Source: Cellvibrionaceae bacterium
Lineage (GTDB): Bacteria > Pseudomonadota > Gammaproteobacteria > Pseudomonadales > Cellvibrionaceae
Length of the DNA: 64,000 bases
Assembly (NCBI GenBank): GCA_021151825.1
Contig: JAGKWQ010000003.1
Coordinates: forward strand, 310,001-374,000
Direction: 5' to 3'
Shown: positions 52,356 through 61,168 of the stretch, in pieces
Numbering within the stretch: the stretch's first letter is position 1
Layout: each line of letters starts with the position of its first letter
Notes under the pieces: generated by a model
The model's database searches: none
The model's input: the letters and a program-made list of their open reading frames with translations, nothing else
What the model was told of the DNA's origin: nothing
Translations under genes and position numbers: made by a program

Positions 52356-52784
52356 ATGGAAATCAAACAAGGTAGCTGCCTTTGTGGAGCAGTGAAATAT
52401 CAAATCTCTGCGGAACCTATCGCAACGCGCATTTGCTGGTGCAGGGATTGTCAGCATTTGGCTGCAAATGGAACGGTTAATATTGTTGTGCCATCCATAA
52501 ATCTGGACATTGATGGCAAACTCAACGTTTTTGCTAAAACAGCAGATAGTGGAAACTTTATCGAAAGACGGTTTTGCCCTGATTGCGGCACGCATTTATT
52601 TGCAAATTCTTCCGCGCGCCCGCAATTTACTGTAGTGCGAGTCGGCACATTGGAAAACCCCTCTTCAGTTAAGCCTACTGCGAATATCTGGACCAGTAGC
52701 GCACCGGTTTGGGCTTGTCTTAATCCAGAACTTGAACAAATTCCCCATCAACCCACTGCGCCGCAAGTACCACCCAAAAACTAA
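52356..52784 (+). CDS. GFA/CENP-V-family zinc protein 2
   Basis: A 142-residue protein of the GFA fold with the zinc-site cysteines CLCGAVKYQIS, WCRDCQH and CPDCGTHLF. It is only distantly similar to the GFA protein at 23.3 kb: spacing and loops differ. The C-terminal tail is rich in Pro (PHQPTAPQVPPKN). A good start at ATG 52356 is preceded by AAGAGAAATTAAAC. Function beyond zinc binding is not assignable. A terminator follows. Confidence 0.87.
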   Translation: MEIKQGSCLCGAVKYQISAEPIATRICWCRDCQHLAANGTVNIVVPSINLDIDGKLNVFAKTADSGNFIERRFCPDCGTHLFANSSARPQFTVVRVGTLENPSSVKPTANIWTSSAPVWACLNPELEQIPHQPTAPQVPPKN

Positions 52785-52808
52785 AACGGCGCATTACTGC
52801 GCCGTTTT
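52783..52808. terminator. Intrinsic terminator between the GFA gene and the convergent lipoprotein
   Basis: AAAACGGCGCA, loop TTAC, TGCGCCGTTTT: perfect 11-bp stem, with the left arm overlapping the stop codon of the GFA gene. Confidence 0.88.
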
Positions 52809-52819
52809 CTTATCAATTG

Positions 52820-53551
52820 TTATTGGGTTATTGGCACCAACTGTACTCGTGCCGGACTCCCCAACTTTATATCACCACGGACACGATGACCCGGTACGGC
52901 TTCGCGCATTTTTTGGTAGATCCAGCGCCCCTCTACATCGGTACGCGCAATAATAATTGCCAACGAATTGGTGGCCTTTAATTTGCGCGCGATTTCACCC
53001 AGTCTCGCGAGAATTTGCGGATCATCTTTGCCCAACAAATCCGCATTCAATAAAAATTCATTGGCGCCACCGCGATAGGGCTCTACCGGCGGGGCTGATT
53101 TAATTTGCTCGGTCAGCGCAGCGGACACTTCTTTAATCAACAGGTTTTCTGGATCCACAATACGAGCATTGTTTAACATGGTCGTTGCCTGGGAATAATT
53201 GCCACGCGCAGCTGCCTGGCGAGCCAAATCCACGTAGCGCATCACAATTCCCTGCAAGCCACCTTTTGCCCGGGCGTTGTTTGGGTCCAACTTTAAGGCA
53301 GCACGAAAATAATCAAACGCATTGTCATTGGCAGGAGTGAGCAATTGGTTTTGCGAAAGTGTGTATTCACCATTTAAGATCAAAAGCTTGGCAGCTTGCT
53401 GCTCTTTGGTAAGCGGTGCTGGAACCTGTATTACCGGTGCGGGAGAAGGTAGCGGAGGGGTTTCTTTTTTCTTCCACAAATTAGCCTGGCAAGCGGTCAA
53501 TCCCACGCTGACAACAATTAACAAGCTGCAACGAACTGCAATATTGAACAT
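52820..53551 (-). CDS. TPR-type outer-membrane lipoprotein
   Basis: A 243-residue lipoprotein (lipobox LTAC, Cys21) with a Pro-rich tether and a helical middle that looks like tetratricopeptide repeats: NAFDYFRAALKLDPNNARAKGGLQG and ARGNYSQATTMLNNARIVDPENLLIKE. The C-terminal part (ATNSLAIIIARTDVEGRWIYQKM) could be an OmpA-like or related fold, as used in peptidoglycan attachment, but I could not confirm it. The ATG at 53551 is chosen because AAGAG lies 9 nt upstream; an ATG at 53560 is possible. A scaffold role at the envelope is inferred. It diverges from dsbD. Confidence 0.78.
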   Translation of the reverse strand: MFNIAVRCSLLIVVSVGLTACQANLWKKKETPPLPSPAPVIQVPAPLTKEQQAAKLLILNGEYTLSQNQLLTPANDNAFDYFRAALKLDPNNARAKGGLQGIVMRYVDLARQAAARGNYSQATTMLNNARIVDPENLLIKEVSAALTEQIKSAPPVEPYRGGANEFLLNADLLGKDDPQILARLGEIARKLKATNSLAIIIARTDVEGRWIYQKMREAVPGHRVRGDIKLGSPARVQLVPITQ

Positions 53552-53754
53552 AGAAAACATCTCTTGGCAAAACAACATTTGTTGCGGAAATTCCCACAGC
53601 GGATGACCGCTTTATAACAAAAGTGCAATTAGAAATAAAAATGTTAGGTTAAGGGAATGATAGCCATTGCCCAGTGTCCATAGGGTCGCGTATGTTACTG
53701 TAACTCAGCCGTTCCGGCATCCGGTACTCACCATTACAACAAAGAAACACAATT

Positions 53755-55542
53755 ATGCTTTCACGCTTGATTTCGCTCGCACTGCAATCCGTGCTGCTAA
53801 TTACTTGCTTTTCAGCGGTTGCGGCAGATGATCCTTTTGCCCCCAAAAACCAGAACCTGAATCAATCACCAGTCTCACTGGAGAACACGATTGCAGCGCA
53901 GGATGAATTTTTACCGGTCGCCCAGGCCTTTATTCCGGAATACACCATTGCACAAGGCAAGCTGGTATTGCACTGGAAAATTGCCGATGGCTACTACCTC
54001 TACGAAGAACGCTTTAAATTTAAAGCAGATGAAGGAATCACCCTAACCCCGTATTACACGCCGGGGAAAATGAAATATGACGAACTGTTCGAGCGCGAAA
54101 CCATGGTGCATTACCATGAAGTTACCGCGAGTTTCGACTTGGGCGCTATTAATAAGCCCTTTATCCTTAAGCTCGAATTCCAGGGCTGCGCCGATGCCGG
54201 TTTATGCTATCCCCCGCAAAAGAAAACTTTATCGGTAGACCCAGCCAATGCATTAGTTGTTGAACAAACGGCAGAAGCAACGCCAGCAGTATTAACACCG
54301 CAAACCACAGAAGCCCCCCCCATCCCAGCGACTGAATCCGGTTGGCTGTTACAGGCAATTTTATTAGCAATTCTGGGCGGTACTATCCTTAACCTTATGC
54401 CCTGCGTTTTCCCGGTGCTATCTATTAAGGTAATGAGCCTGGCAGCGGCAGATCGCGCACGCCTTGCAATTCATGGCTGGGTTTATACCTTGGGTATCGT
54501 CGCCTGCTTTGTTGGTTTTGCCGTTGCTTTATTGATAGCTCGCAAAGGTGGTGAAGCCATCGGCTGGGGATTTCAGCTGCAATCGCCGGGATTAATTGCC
54601 GCACTCGCCTATTTATTCTTTGTAATGGGCTTGAGCATGTCTGGCCTGATTAATGTTGGCACCAGCCTGATGGGTGCAGGTCAGGGGCTCACGCAAAAAT
54701 CCGGATTAAGTGGCTCCTTTTTTACCGGCGTGCTCGCTGCTGTCGTCGCCAGTCCGTGTACCGCTCCTTTCATGGGAACAGCACTGGGCTTTGCACTAAC
54801 GCAACCAGCCTATGTTTGTATCGCCGTATTTGCAGCACTGGGATTTGGTATGGCACTGCCGCTGCTATTACTTTGCTATTTGCCAGCACTCGCACAACGC
54901 CTGCCCAAACCGGGCGTCTGGATGGATAACCTCAAACAATTTCTCGCCTTCCCGCTTTACCTCAGCGCCATCTGGCTACTGTGGGTTTATGGTCGCCAAA
55001 CCAGTGTTAACGGCATGGCGGCCCTCGCAGCCGGAGCAGTGCTTATTGCTTTTGGCTTCTGGTTATTGGGCCGCGAAGCCAATGGCCTCTGGCTATGGAT
55101 TCGCCGTTTACTGATCAGCTTGAGCTGGCTTGCTGCCATTAGCCTGCCCTTTCAAGCCCAAAGCCAGAATCAACAAGCAGGCGCCGCCAATCGCTGGCAA
55201 CCTTATAGTGCCGAACTGGTTGCAGAATTACGCGCAGAAGGCCGGCCGGTATTTATCAATTTGACTGCCGACTGGTGCCTGACCTGTCTAGCAAATGAGC
55301 GCATCGCTCTGCATGCCGATGCAGTAGAAAAAACCTTTGATGAGCTAAATGTGGCCACACTTAAAGGGGATTGGACCAATACAGATCCCAAAATTACTGC
55401 ACTTTTACAAGAATATGGCCGTAGTGGCGTTCCATTATATTTGTGGTTCCCCGCGAACAGCACCGGAAAAGCCCAAATATTACCGCAACTTTTGACGAAA
55501 GATTTATTGGTCGCCACGCTAACAGGTGAAAAAAATCGATAA
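53755..55542 (+). CDS. dsbD: Thiol:disulfide interchange protein DsbD
   Basis: A 595-residue inner-membrane electron carrier that passes reductant from cytoplasmic thioredoxin to periplasmic DsbC/DsbE-type proteins. The N-terminal periplasmic domain has FQGCADAGLCYPPQ with its cysteine pair, the eight-helix DsbD domain has LMPCVFPVLSIK and ASPCTAPFMG, and the C-terminal thioredoxin-like domain has TADWCLTCLANE (CxxC). Signal peptide MLSRLISLALQSVLLITCFSAVA. Length is typical. It helps form disulfide-rich secreted enzymes such as those above. Its neighbours are not functionally related. Confidence 0.97.
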   Translation: MLSRLISLALQSVLLITCFSAVAADDPFAPKNQNLNQSPVSLENTIAAQDEFLPVAQAFIPEYTIAQGKLVLHWKIADGYYLYEERFKFKADEGITLTPYYTPGKMKYDELFERETMVHYHEVTASFDLGAINKPFILKLEFQGCADAGLCYPPQKKTLSVDPANALVVEQTAEATPAVLTPQTTEAPPIPATESGWLLQAILLAILGGTILNLMPCVFPVLSIKVMSLAAADRARLAIHGWVYTLGIVACFVGFAVALLIARKGGEAIGWGFQLQSPGLIAALAYLFFVMGLSMSGLINVGTSLMGAGQGLTQKSGLSGSFFTGVLAAVVASPCTAPFMGTALGFALTQPAYVCIAVFAALGFGMALPLLLLCYLPALAQRLPKPGVWMDNLKQFLAFPLYLSAIWLLWVYGRQTSVNGMAALAAGAVLIAFGFWLLGREANGLWLWIRRLLISLSWLAAISLPFQAQSQNQQAGAANRWQPYSAELVAELRAEGRPVFINLTADWCLTCLANERIALHADAVEKTFDELNVATLKGDWTNTDPKITALLQEYGRSGVPLYLWFPANSTGKAQILPQLLTKDLLVATLTGEKNR

Positions 55543-55882
55543 ATCGACGAAATTAGCCGCAGTTTAAAGCAAATAAAGGCTTTTTAACGAAACTTCCCTA
55601 ATCTTGTCGCTAACAGGGCGGCAAGATGCAGGGATAATCGCCCAAAACTGTTATTTACGCTCGAATTTTTACTCCTGCAACAACTAACTTCTGCAATCTT
55701 GCAGCGATTTTCTGCCATCTGAATAAAATTTTGCAGCCATCGTGGACATAGCCTTTTTTTTGCGGCAAACTCCCTTCACTTTGAATTCCCCGGATGGGGC
55801 GCTTTAACCAAATTGCAACAAATCGCAACCAATTGGCTAAATTCGCCACATAAAACAGAAAACAACCGCAGGAACACAGTCA
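55543..55882. other. Intergenic region between dsbD and aroQ
   Basis: Holds the aroQ-accB-accC promoter region. A weak hairpin TCTTGTCGC/GCGGCAAGA (one G-U pair) lies at about 55602-55626 but lacks a T run. No gene is seen. Confidence 0.4.
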
Positions 55883-56320
55883 ATGGCAACCATTTTGGTA
55901 CTTCACGGCCCCAACCTGAATTTATTAGGGCTGCGCGAGCCAGGAATCTATGGTGCAACCACCCTTGACGACATAAACCGCACACTGACACAGATCGCCC
56001 AGAATGCCGCTCACCATTTGCAAACCCTGCAAAGTAATGCTGAATACGAATTGATTGACCGCATTCATGATGCGCGAAAAGAAGGGGTCGATTTCATCAT
56101 CATCAACCCGGCAGCGTTTACCCACACCAGCGTTGCGTTACGCGATGCGCTTCTCGGCGTCGACATCCCGTTTATTGAAGTTCACTTATCCAACGTGCAT
56201 AAGCGCGAAGCGTTTCGTCATCATTCATTTTTTTCCGATGTCGCCCAGGGCGTCATCTGCGGTTTTGGGGCCACCAGCTATGAACTGGCGCTTCAAGCTG
56301 CCCTCAAACTCGTGAAATAA
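55883..56320 (+). CDS. aroQ: 3-dehydroquinate dehydratase, type II
   Basis: A 145-residue shikimate-pathway enzyme converting 3-dehydroquinate to 3-dehydroshikimate. Catalytic signatures: HGPNLNLLGLREPGIYG (active-site Tyr and the flexible loop Arg), NPAAFTHTSVALRDALL, and IEVHLSNVHKREAFRHHSFFSDVAQGV with the catalytic histidines. It precedes accB and accC as in Pseudomonas, with a 65-bp gap. AGGAACACAGTCA precedes the ATG. Confidence 0.98.
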   Translation: MATILVLHGPNLNLLGLREPGIYGATTLDDINRTLTQIAQNAAHHLQTLQSNAEYELIDRIHDARKEGVDFIIINPAAFTHTSVALRDALLGVDIPFIEVHLSNVHKREAFRHHSFFSDVAQGVICGFGATSYELALQAALKLVK

Positions 56321-56385
56321 ATTATTCCCTTTAACCATTTGGTCTGACCAAACCATTACAACTACCTGTTGCCAGAGAGGACACC

Positions 56386-56853
56386 ATGGATATTCGCAAA
56401 ATTAAAAAACTGATCGAACTGCTGGAGGAATCCAATATCGGTGAGTTGGAAATCAAAGAAGGCGAAGAATCTGTACGTATTGCCCGCAATAGCGGCACCA
56501 CCCAATATTTCAGCGCACCGGCACCTGCATTCGCCGCACCTGTAGCACCAGTTGCAGCTGCCCCTGCTGCCGCACCGGCGTCAGCGCCAGCCGCAGCACC
56601 TGTTGCGCCCGCTGTTTCAGGCCACATCGTGAAATCGCCAATGGTAGGCACTTTCTACCGCTCACCAAGCCCGGGCTCACCATCATTTATTGAAATAGGT
56701 AAATCAGTCAAAGCGGGCGATGTAATTTGCATCATCGAAGCAATGAAAATGATGAACCAAATCGAAGCTGACAAATCCGGCGTGATTGAAGCCATTCTGG
56801 TGGAAGACGGTAACCCCGTTGAATTCGACCAACCTCTGGTAACGATTGTTTAA
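56386..56853 (+). CDS. accB: Biotin carboxyl carrier protein
   Basis: A 155-residue subunit of acetyl-CoA carboxylase, which commits acetyl-CoA to fatty-acid synthesis. N-terminal helix MDIRKIKKLIELLEESNIGELEI; Ala/Pro-rich linker (about residues 45-84); C-terminal lipoyl/biotinyl domain with the biotinylation motif IIEAMKMMNQIE (the lysine between two methionines). GAGAGG precedes the ATG at 9 nt. It is 65 bp after aroQ and 26 bp before accC, forming the conserved operon. Confidence 0.98.
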   Translation: MDIRKIKKLIELLEESNIGELEIKEGEESVRIARNSGTTQYFSAPAPAFAAPVAPVAAAPAAAPASAPAAAPVAPAVSGHIVKSPMVGTFYRSPSPGSPSFIEIGKSVKAGDVICIIEAMKMMNQIEADKSGVIEAILVEDGNPVEFDQPLVTIV

Positions 56854-56879
56854 CCGCTACCTAACAGAGGATTCGGTCC

Positions 56880-58220
56880 ATGTTTGATAAAATTCTGATC
56901 GCCAATCGCGGCGAAATCGCGTTGCGTGTACTGCGCGCTTGCAAGGAGATGGGCATCAAAACCGTTGCTGTCCACTCCCAGATTGACCGCGACTTGAAAC
57001 ACGTGCGCCTGGCGGATGAGTCGGTGTGTATCGGCCCAAACCCGTCGCCAAAAAGCTATTTAAACGTTCCGGCGATTATCGCTGCGATGGAAATCACCGA
57101 TTCCCAGGCGGTTCACCCTGGCTACGGCTTCCTCGCTGAAAATGCTGATTTCGCAGAGCGCGTACAAAAAAGTGGTTTCACTTTTATTGGTCCGGATCCG
57201 GATGTAATCCGTATGATGGGCGATAAGGTTGAAGCCATTAAAGCGATGAAAAAAGCCGGTGTTCCCACCGTTCCCGGTTCTGATGGCCCACTGCCTGAGG
57301 ACGAGGAAGAGTGCCATAAAATCGCCAAGCGTATCGGCTACCCGATTATTATCAAAGCCGCTGCCGGCGGCGGTGGTCGCGGTATGCGCGTTGTTCATAC
57401 TGAAGCAGCATTGATTAGCTCCATCCGTGTAACCCAGGGCGAAGCTAAAGCCGCCTTTGGTGATGGCACGGTATATATGGAAAAATTCCTGCAAAACCCG
57501 CGTCACGTGGAAGTACAAATTCTTTCTGACGGTCAAGGCAGCGCCATTCATTTGGGTGACCGCGACTGCTCACTGCAACGTCGCCACCAAAAAGTACTGG
57601 AAGAAGCGCCAGCCCCGGGAATTCCACAAGAAGTGCGCGAAGCAACTTACGCTGCGTGCGTAAAGGCTTGTATTGATATCAAGTACAAAGGCGCCGGTAC
57701 GTTTGAATTTTTGTATGAAGATGGCCGCTTCTACTTTATCGAAATGAACACCCGTATTCAGGTGGAGCATCCGGTATCGGAAATGGTGACCGGCATTGAT
57801 TTGATCAAAGAGCAAATCCGCGTGTGCTCCGGTTTGCCGCTGTCAATCAAGCAATCTGATGTGATTATTCGTGGCCATTCTTTTGAATGCCGTATCAACG
57901 CTGAAGATCCAAAAACCTTTATGCCCTGCCCCGGCCTGGTGAAAGGTTTCCATGCACCTGGCGGTTTGGGTGTGCGCGTGGATTCGCACCTGTACAACGG
58001 TTACTCGGTTCCACCTAACTACGATTCGATGATCGCAAAAATTATCACTTACGGTGATACCCGCGAAATCGCCTTGAATCGTATGCGCAACGCGTTGGAT
58101 GAAACCATTGTTGATGGCATTCGCACCAATATCCCGCTGCAGCAAATGCTGGTGCGCGATGAAGCCTTCCGCAAAGGTGGTGTGAATATCCACTATCTGG
58201 AAAAGAAACTGGCGGAATAA
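56880..58220 (+). CDS. accC: Biotin carboxylase
   Basis: A 446-residue ATP-grasp subunit of acetyl-CoA carboxylase that carboxylates biotin on AccB. N-terminal KILIANRGEIALRVLRACKE; ATP-grasp glycine loop KAAAGGGGRGMRVV; active-site region FIEMNTRIQVEHPVSEMVTG; LGDRDCSLQRRHQKVLEEAPAP. Length is typical (E. coli 449). It is the last gene of aroQ-accB-accC; downstream lies a REPIN-like element that includes a terminator-type hairpin. Confidence 0.98.
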   Translation: MFDKILIANRGEIALRVLRACKEMGIKTVAVHSQIDRDLKHVRLADESVCIGPNPSPKSYLNVPAIIAAMEITDSQAVHPGYGFLAENADFAERVQKSGFTFIGPDPDVIRMMGDKVEAIKAMKKAGVPTVPGSDGPLPEDEEECHKIAKRIGYPIIIKAAAGGGGRGMRVVHTEAALISSIRVTQGEAKAAFGDGTVYMEKFLQNPRHVEVQILSDGQGSAIHLGDRDCSLQRRHQKVLEEAPAPGIPQEVREATYAACVKACIDIKYKGAGTFEFLYEDGRFYFIEMNTRIQVEHPVSEMVTGIDLIKEQIRVCSGLPLSIKQSDVIIRGHSFECRINAEDPKTFMPCPGLVKGFHAPGGLGVRVDSHLYNGYSVPPNYDSMIAKIITYGDTREIALNRMRNALDETIVDGIRTNIPLQQMLVRDEAFRKGGVNIHYLEKKLAE

Positions 58221-58230
58221 AAATCACTGG

Positions 58231-58356
58231 TTTTTGATCGTAGGGGCGCGATTTATCGCGCCCTTTTACATTGCACCGTTCATAATCTACCCCCATGATT
58301 TCAACATGAAAAATATTGGGCGCAATAAATTGCACCCCTACAAACGATCAATTTTT
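58231..58356. repeat. REPIN-like inverted pair between accC and prmA
   Basis: Two inverted copies of one palindromic unit flank a 54-nt spacer. The left unit (58231-58263) reads TTTTTGATCG, TAGGGGCGCGA, TTTA, TCGCGCCC. The right unit (58318-58356), read as its complement, gives TTGATCG, TTTG, TAGGGGTGCAATTTATTGCGCCC. Each unit itself folds: the left one is an 8-bp GGGCGCGA/TCGCGCCC hairpin followed by TTTT and could terminate accC. REPINs are mobilised in trans by RAYT transposases; none is in the window. Confidence 0.7.
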
Positions 58357-58387
58357 ACGAACAATCAATCATCAAGAATTAAAACCT

Positions 58388-59272
58388 ATGCCCTGGCTGC
58401 AACTTAAAATTATTACCCCGCGTCGCTATGTCGAATCACTTGAAGACTCGCTATTAGCGTGCGGTGCCGCATCCGTCACCTTGCAAGACAATGCCGATCA
58501 ACCCATTCTCGAGCCCGGCCTTGGCGAAACCCCATTGTGGGATAGCGTGAAAATGACGGGGCTGTTTGATGCAGAAATCGACACAACCAAAACGATTGCA
58601 TTGGCAGAGCGCCGCTTCGGCAATCCACTACCGGAACATCATTGGGAGCAGCTCGAAGATAAAGACTGGGAACGCGAATGGATGGCAAATTATCACGCAA
58701 TTCGCTGCGGTGAACGCCTGTGGATTTGCCCTAGCTGGCAGCAACCGCCAGAGCCAGAAAAAGTTAATTTAATGCTCGACCCCGGCCTGGCCTTCGGTAC
58801 CGGCACCCATCCGACTACATTTCTATGTATGCAATGGATCGACCAGCAGGATTTCACCAATCTCGAAGTAGTGGATTACGGCTGTGGCTCAGGGATACTC
58901 GGTATCGCAACACTATTGCTCGGCGCAAAAAAGGTAATTGGTGTGGACATTGACCCCCAAGCCTTATTAGCAACAACTGAAAACGCCAAACGCAATAATC
59001 TGCCGGAAGACGTCATGCCCGTTTATCTACCGCCGGATTGCCCTGCAGATCAGGTCGATGTAATGCTCGCCAATATTCTTGCCGGCCCCCTGGCAGAATT
59101 AGCCCCGGCATTGAATGCGATGACCAAAGTCGGAGGCAAGCTTTGCTTGTCCGGCATCCTGGCGGTACAGGCCAAAACCGTAATGGCGGCTTACGAACCC
59201 TGGTTTACATTTGACCCTATCGCTGAACAAGAAGAATGGGTACGCTTGACTGCAACAAAAACTCACCCATAA
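58388..59272 (+). CDS. prmA: Ribosomal protein L11 methyltransferase
   Basis: A 294-residue SAM-dependent enzyme that trimethylates ribosomal protein L11. N-terminal substrate-binding domain MPWLQLKIITPRRYVESLED, then DPGLAFGTGTHPTT and Rossmann motif I VVDYGCGSGILGIATLL, followed by DIDPQAL and LANILAGPLAELAPAL. Length matches E. coli (293). ATG 58388 is the family start; the frame extends upstream into the REPIN-like element, which I discard. Gene order accC-prmA is conserved in Pseudomonas-type genomes. Confidence 0.97.
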   Translation: MPWLQLKIITPRRYVESLEDSLLACGAASVTLQDNADQPILEPGLGETPLWDSVKMTGLFDAEIDTTKTIALAERRFGNPLPEHHWEQLEDKDWEREWMANYHAIRCGERLWICPSWQQPPEPEKVNLMLDPGLAFGTGTHPTTFLCMQWIDQQDFTNLEVVDYGCGSGILGIATLLLGAKKVIGVDIDPQALLATTENAKRNNLPEDVMPVYLPPDCPADQVDVMLANILAGPLAELAPALNAMTKVGGKLCLSGILAVQAKTVMAAYEPWFTFDPIAEQEEWVRLTATKTHP

Positions 59273-59416
59273 AAAGTCAGATAAAAGTGAGGTAGTTGGC
59301 ATTGTTGATGGAGACCGTGGTGACCAGTTGTCGCTGGAATTTACCGCACGTCTCCTGATAGTTACACTGTCAGGTCTCGATAATAAATTTGAAGCGGTTT
59401 TTAAGGGCCTTGATGT

Positions 59417-61108
59417 ATGACTTCTGCGAGTAACCAACAGATCACCCGCTGCCCCAAGTGTGGAACTGCCTTTCGGATAACCCCGGCACAATTGCAATCG
59501 GCCAATGGCGCTGTGCGCTGTGGCTCTTGCTTGAATGTATTCAAAGCGATGGATTATCTAGTAGCGACTGCCGCCTCCAAAACCGCTGAATCACCAGCAC
59601 CTGTAGAACCCACCAAAAATGCCGCCCCCGAAAAAGCAGCCGCTCCGATCATTGCAAAACCGGAAACCGCCAATAAGCCACTGATCAACCCGATATCATC
59701 TGCAGCAGTAAATTCACCATCCCCCAAACCCACTGCAGCACCGGCCACACCGGTAAGCAAGGCCGCTGTAACTACACCTGCGCCAGCTAGCATTTCAACC
59801 AATCAACCTGAGCAAATGGCAATTCTCAGCAGCATCAAACCGCTACCAATAGCGCCAACCCCCATCACCACCACCCCTACGGCAAAACCCGAACCGCACA
59901 AACCGGTGATGCGAGTATTGGATAAATCTTCGCTGGCGCATGTTGACGATATCCTCATTAGCGACGACATGGATGACACCAAATCCGATACCAAGAGCTA
60001 TGAATTCGACAGCTTTATGGACATAGATACGACCCCCAAAGCCGAGGTATCTTTGTTTGAACGCAAGATTCGCCACCAGGATGATAAAGAAGATCTGCAT
60101 AGTACCGATGAATCCTGGGCGGAAATGCTGATCGACGATGAAGATCAGGACGCTCCCAGATATGTAGCCCAGAAAAACGCTGCCATCGCCAGCGATGAAG
60201 ATCTGTATACAGACGACTATGCAGCACATGCGCCTATAGCAGAATCAAAACCATCAGAGTCAGCGCCTTCAACCCCCGGTTTAATGTTCAGCCTGATTGG
60301 CGAAGCCGAACCTGCACCATCCAAATCGGCAGAAAATAATGAATCCGGAAAGGCAGCAGATGACTTTATCCTGAGCGACGAGCTGGCGAACATTCCGGAT
60401 CACAGCGGTTTTAAAGCAGCACCGGCAAATCCGACTCCCAATCCGCTTGATCCGAGTATTTTTGAAACGCCCGATGAAAATACCACCAACGATGGCACCG
60501 CTAAGCGCCAGGTAAAAACCCAGCCAAAAATTCGCGCTTATGATGGTTCACGCACTGCGCTGCTGATGAACATCATACCGGCGCCCATCGAATTCACAGC
60601 CAAACGTATGCGCCGGTGGTACCAACGCAAATTGTGGCCAGCATTAAGCTTGCTCGCATTACTTGCGCTGGTTGTGCAGTTGGCTTGGTTTAAGTTCGAT
60701 TACTTTAGCCGGATAGAACCCTATAGAACGGCTTACACATTTATATGCCCTTACCTGAAATGCGAAGTGCCATCTCTGGTTGATACCAGTCAAATACTCG
60801 CATACAACCTGGTAATCGGTGATCACCCCTCCATTGAAAATGCATTAGAGATCGATGTATTGATCGTAAATAATGCGCCTTTTGAGCAACCGTATCCGGA
60901 TCTGGAACTGGTATTTACCAATATCGATGAAAACGTAATAGCCTCACGTCGTTTTTCACCTGGCGAATACCTGGGAGGCGAAGCTGCCGGCACCACTCAT
61001 ATGCCCAGAAAACAACCGGTTCATTTGACGTTTGATGTCGTTGATCCCGGTGAACAAGCGGTCAACTATCGGGTAAAAGTACTACGCCAGCAAAACCATA
61101 CGAATTAA
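59417..61108 (+). CDS. Zinc-ribbon and DUF3426 membrane protein
   Basis: A 563-residue protein. MJ0042-type zinc finger at the N-terminus (TRCPKCGTAFRI...VRCGSCLNVFKA), then about 340 residues of Ala/Pro-rich and acidic low-complexity sequence, one transmembrane helix (about 406-427, LWPALSLLALLALVVQLAWF) and the DUF3426 domain to the end. The family is widespread in Proteobacteria, often between prmA and dusB-fis as here; no function is established. The cytoplasmic side would hold the zinc finger and the periplasmic side DUF3426. A 144-bp gap with a probable promoter separates it from prmA. Confidence 0.9.
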   Translation: MTSASNQQITRCPKCGTAFRITPAQLQSANGAVRCGSCLNVFKAMDYLVATAASKTAESPAPVEPTKNAAPEKAAAPIIAKPETANKPLINPISSAAVNSPSPKPTAAPATPVSKAAVTTPAPASISTNQPEQMAILSSIKPLPIAPTPITTTPTAKPEPHKPVMRVLDKSSLAHVDDILISDDMDDTKSDTKSYEFDSFMDIDTTPKAEVSLFERKIRHQDDKEDLHSTDESWAEMLIDDEDQDAPRYVAQKNAAIASDEDLYTDDYAAHAPIAESKPSESAPSTPGLMFSLIGEAEPAPSKSAENNESGKAADDFILSDELANIPDHSGFKAAPANPTPNPLDPSIFETPDENTTNDGTAKRQVKTQPKIRAYDGSRTALLMNIIPAPIEFTAKRMRRWYQRKLWPALSLLALLALVVQLAWFKFDYFSRIEPYRTAYTFICPYLKCEVPSLVDTSQILAYNLVIGDHPSIENALEIDVLIVNNAPFEQPYPDLELVFTNIDENVIASRRFSPGEYLGGEAAGTTHMPRKQPVHLTFDVVDPGEQAVNYRVKVLRQQNHTN

Positions 61109-61168
61109 GAACCATCAGCACATAATTACGGTGCCCCATAATTGCAGGATCAAGCGGGTAACAAAGCA

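Noticed and set aside
55602..55626. Hairpin TCTTGTCGC/GCGGCAAGA after dsbD
   Set aside because: Contains a G-U pair and lacks a T tract, so I do not call it a terminator.
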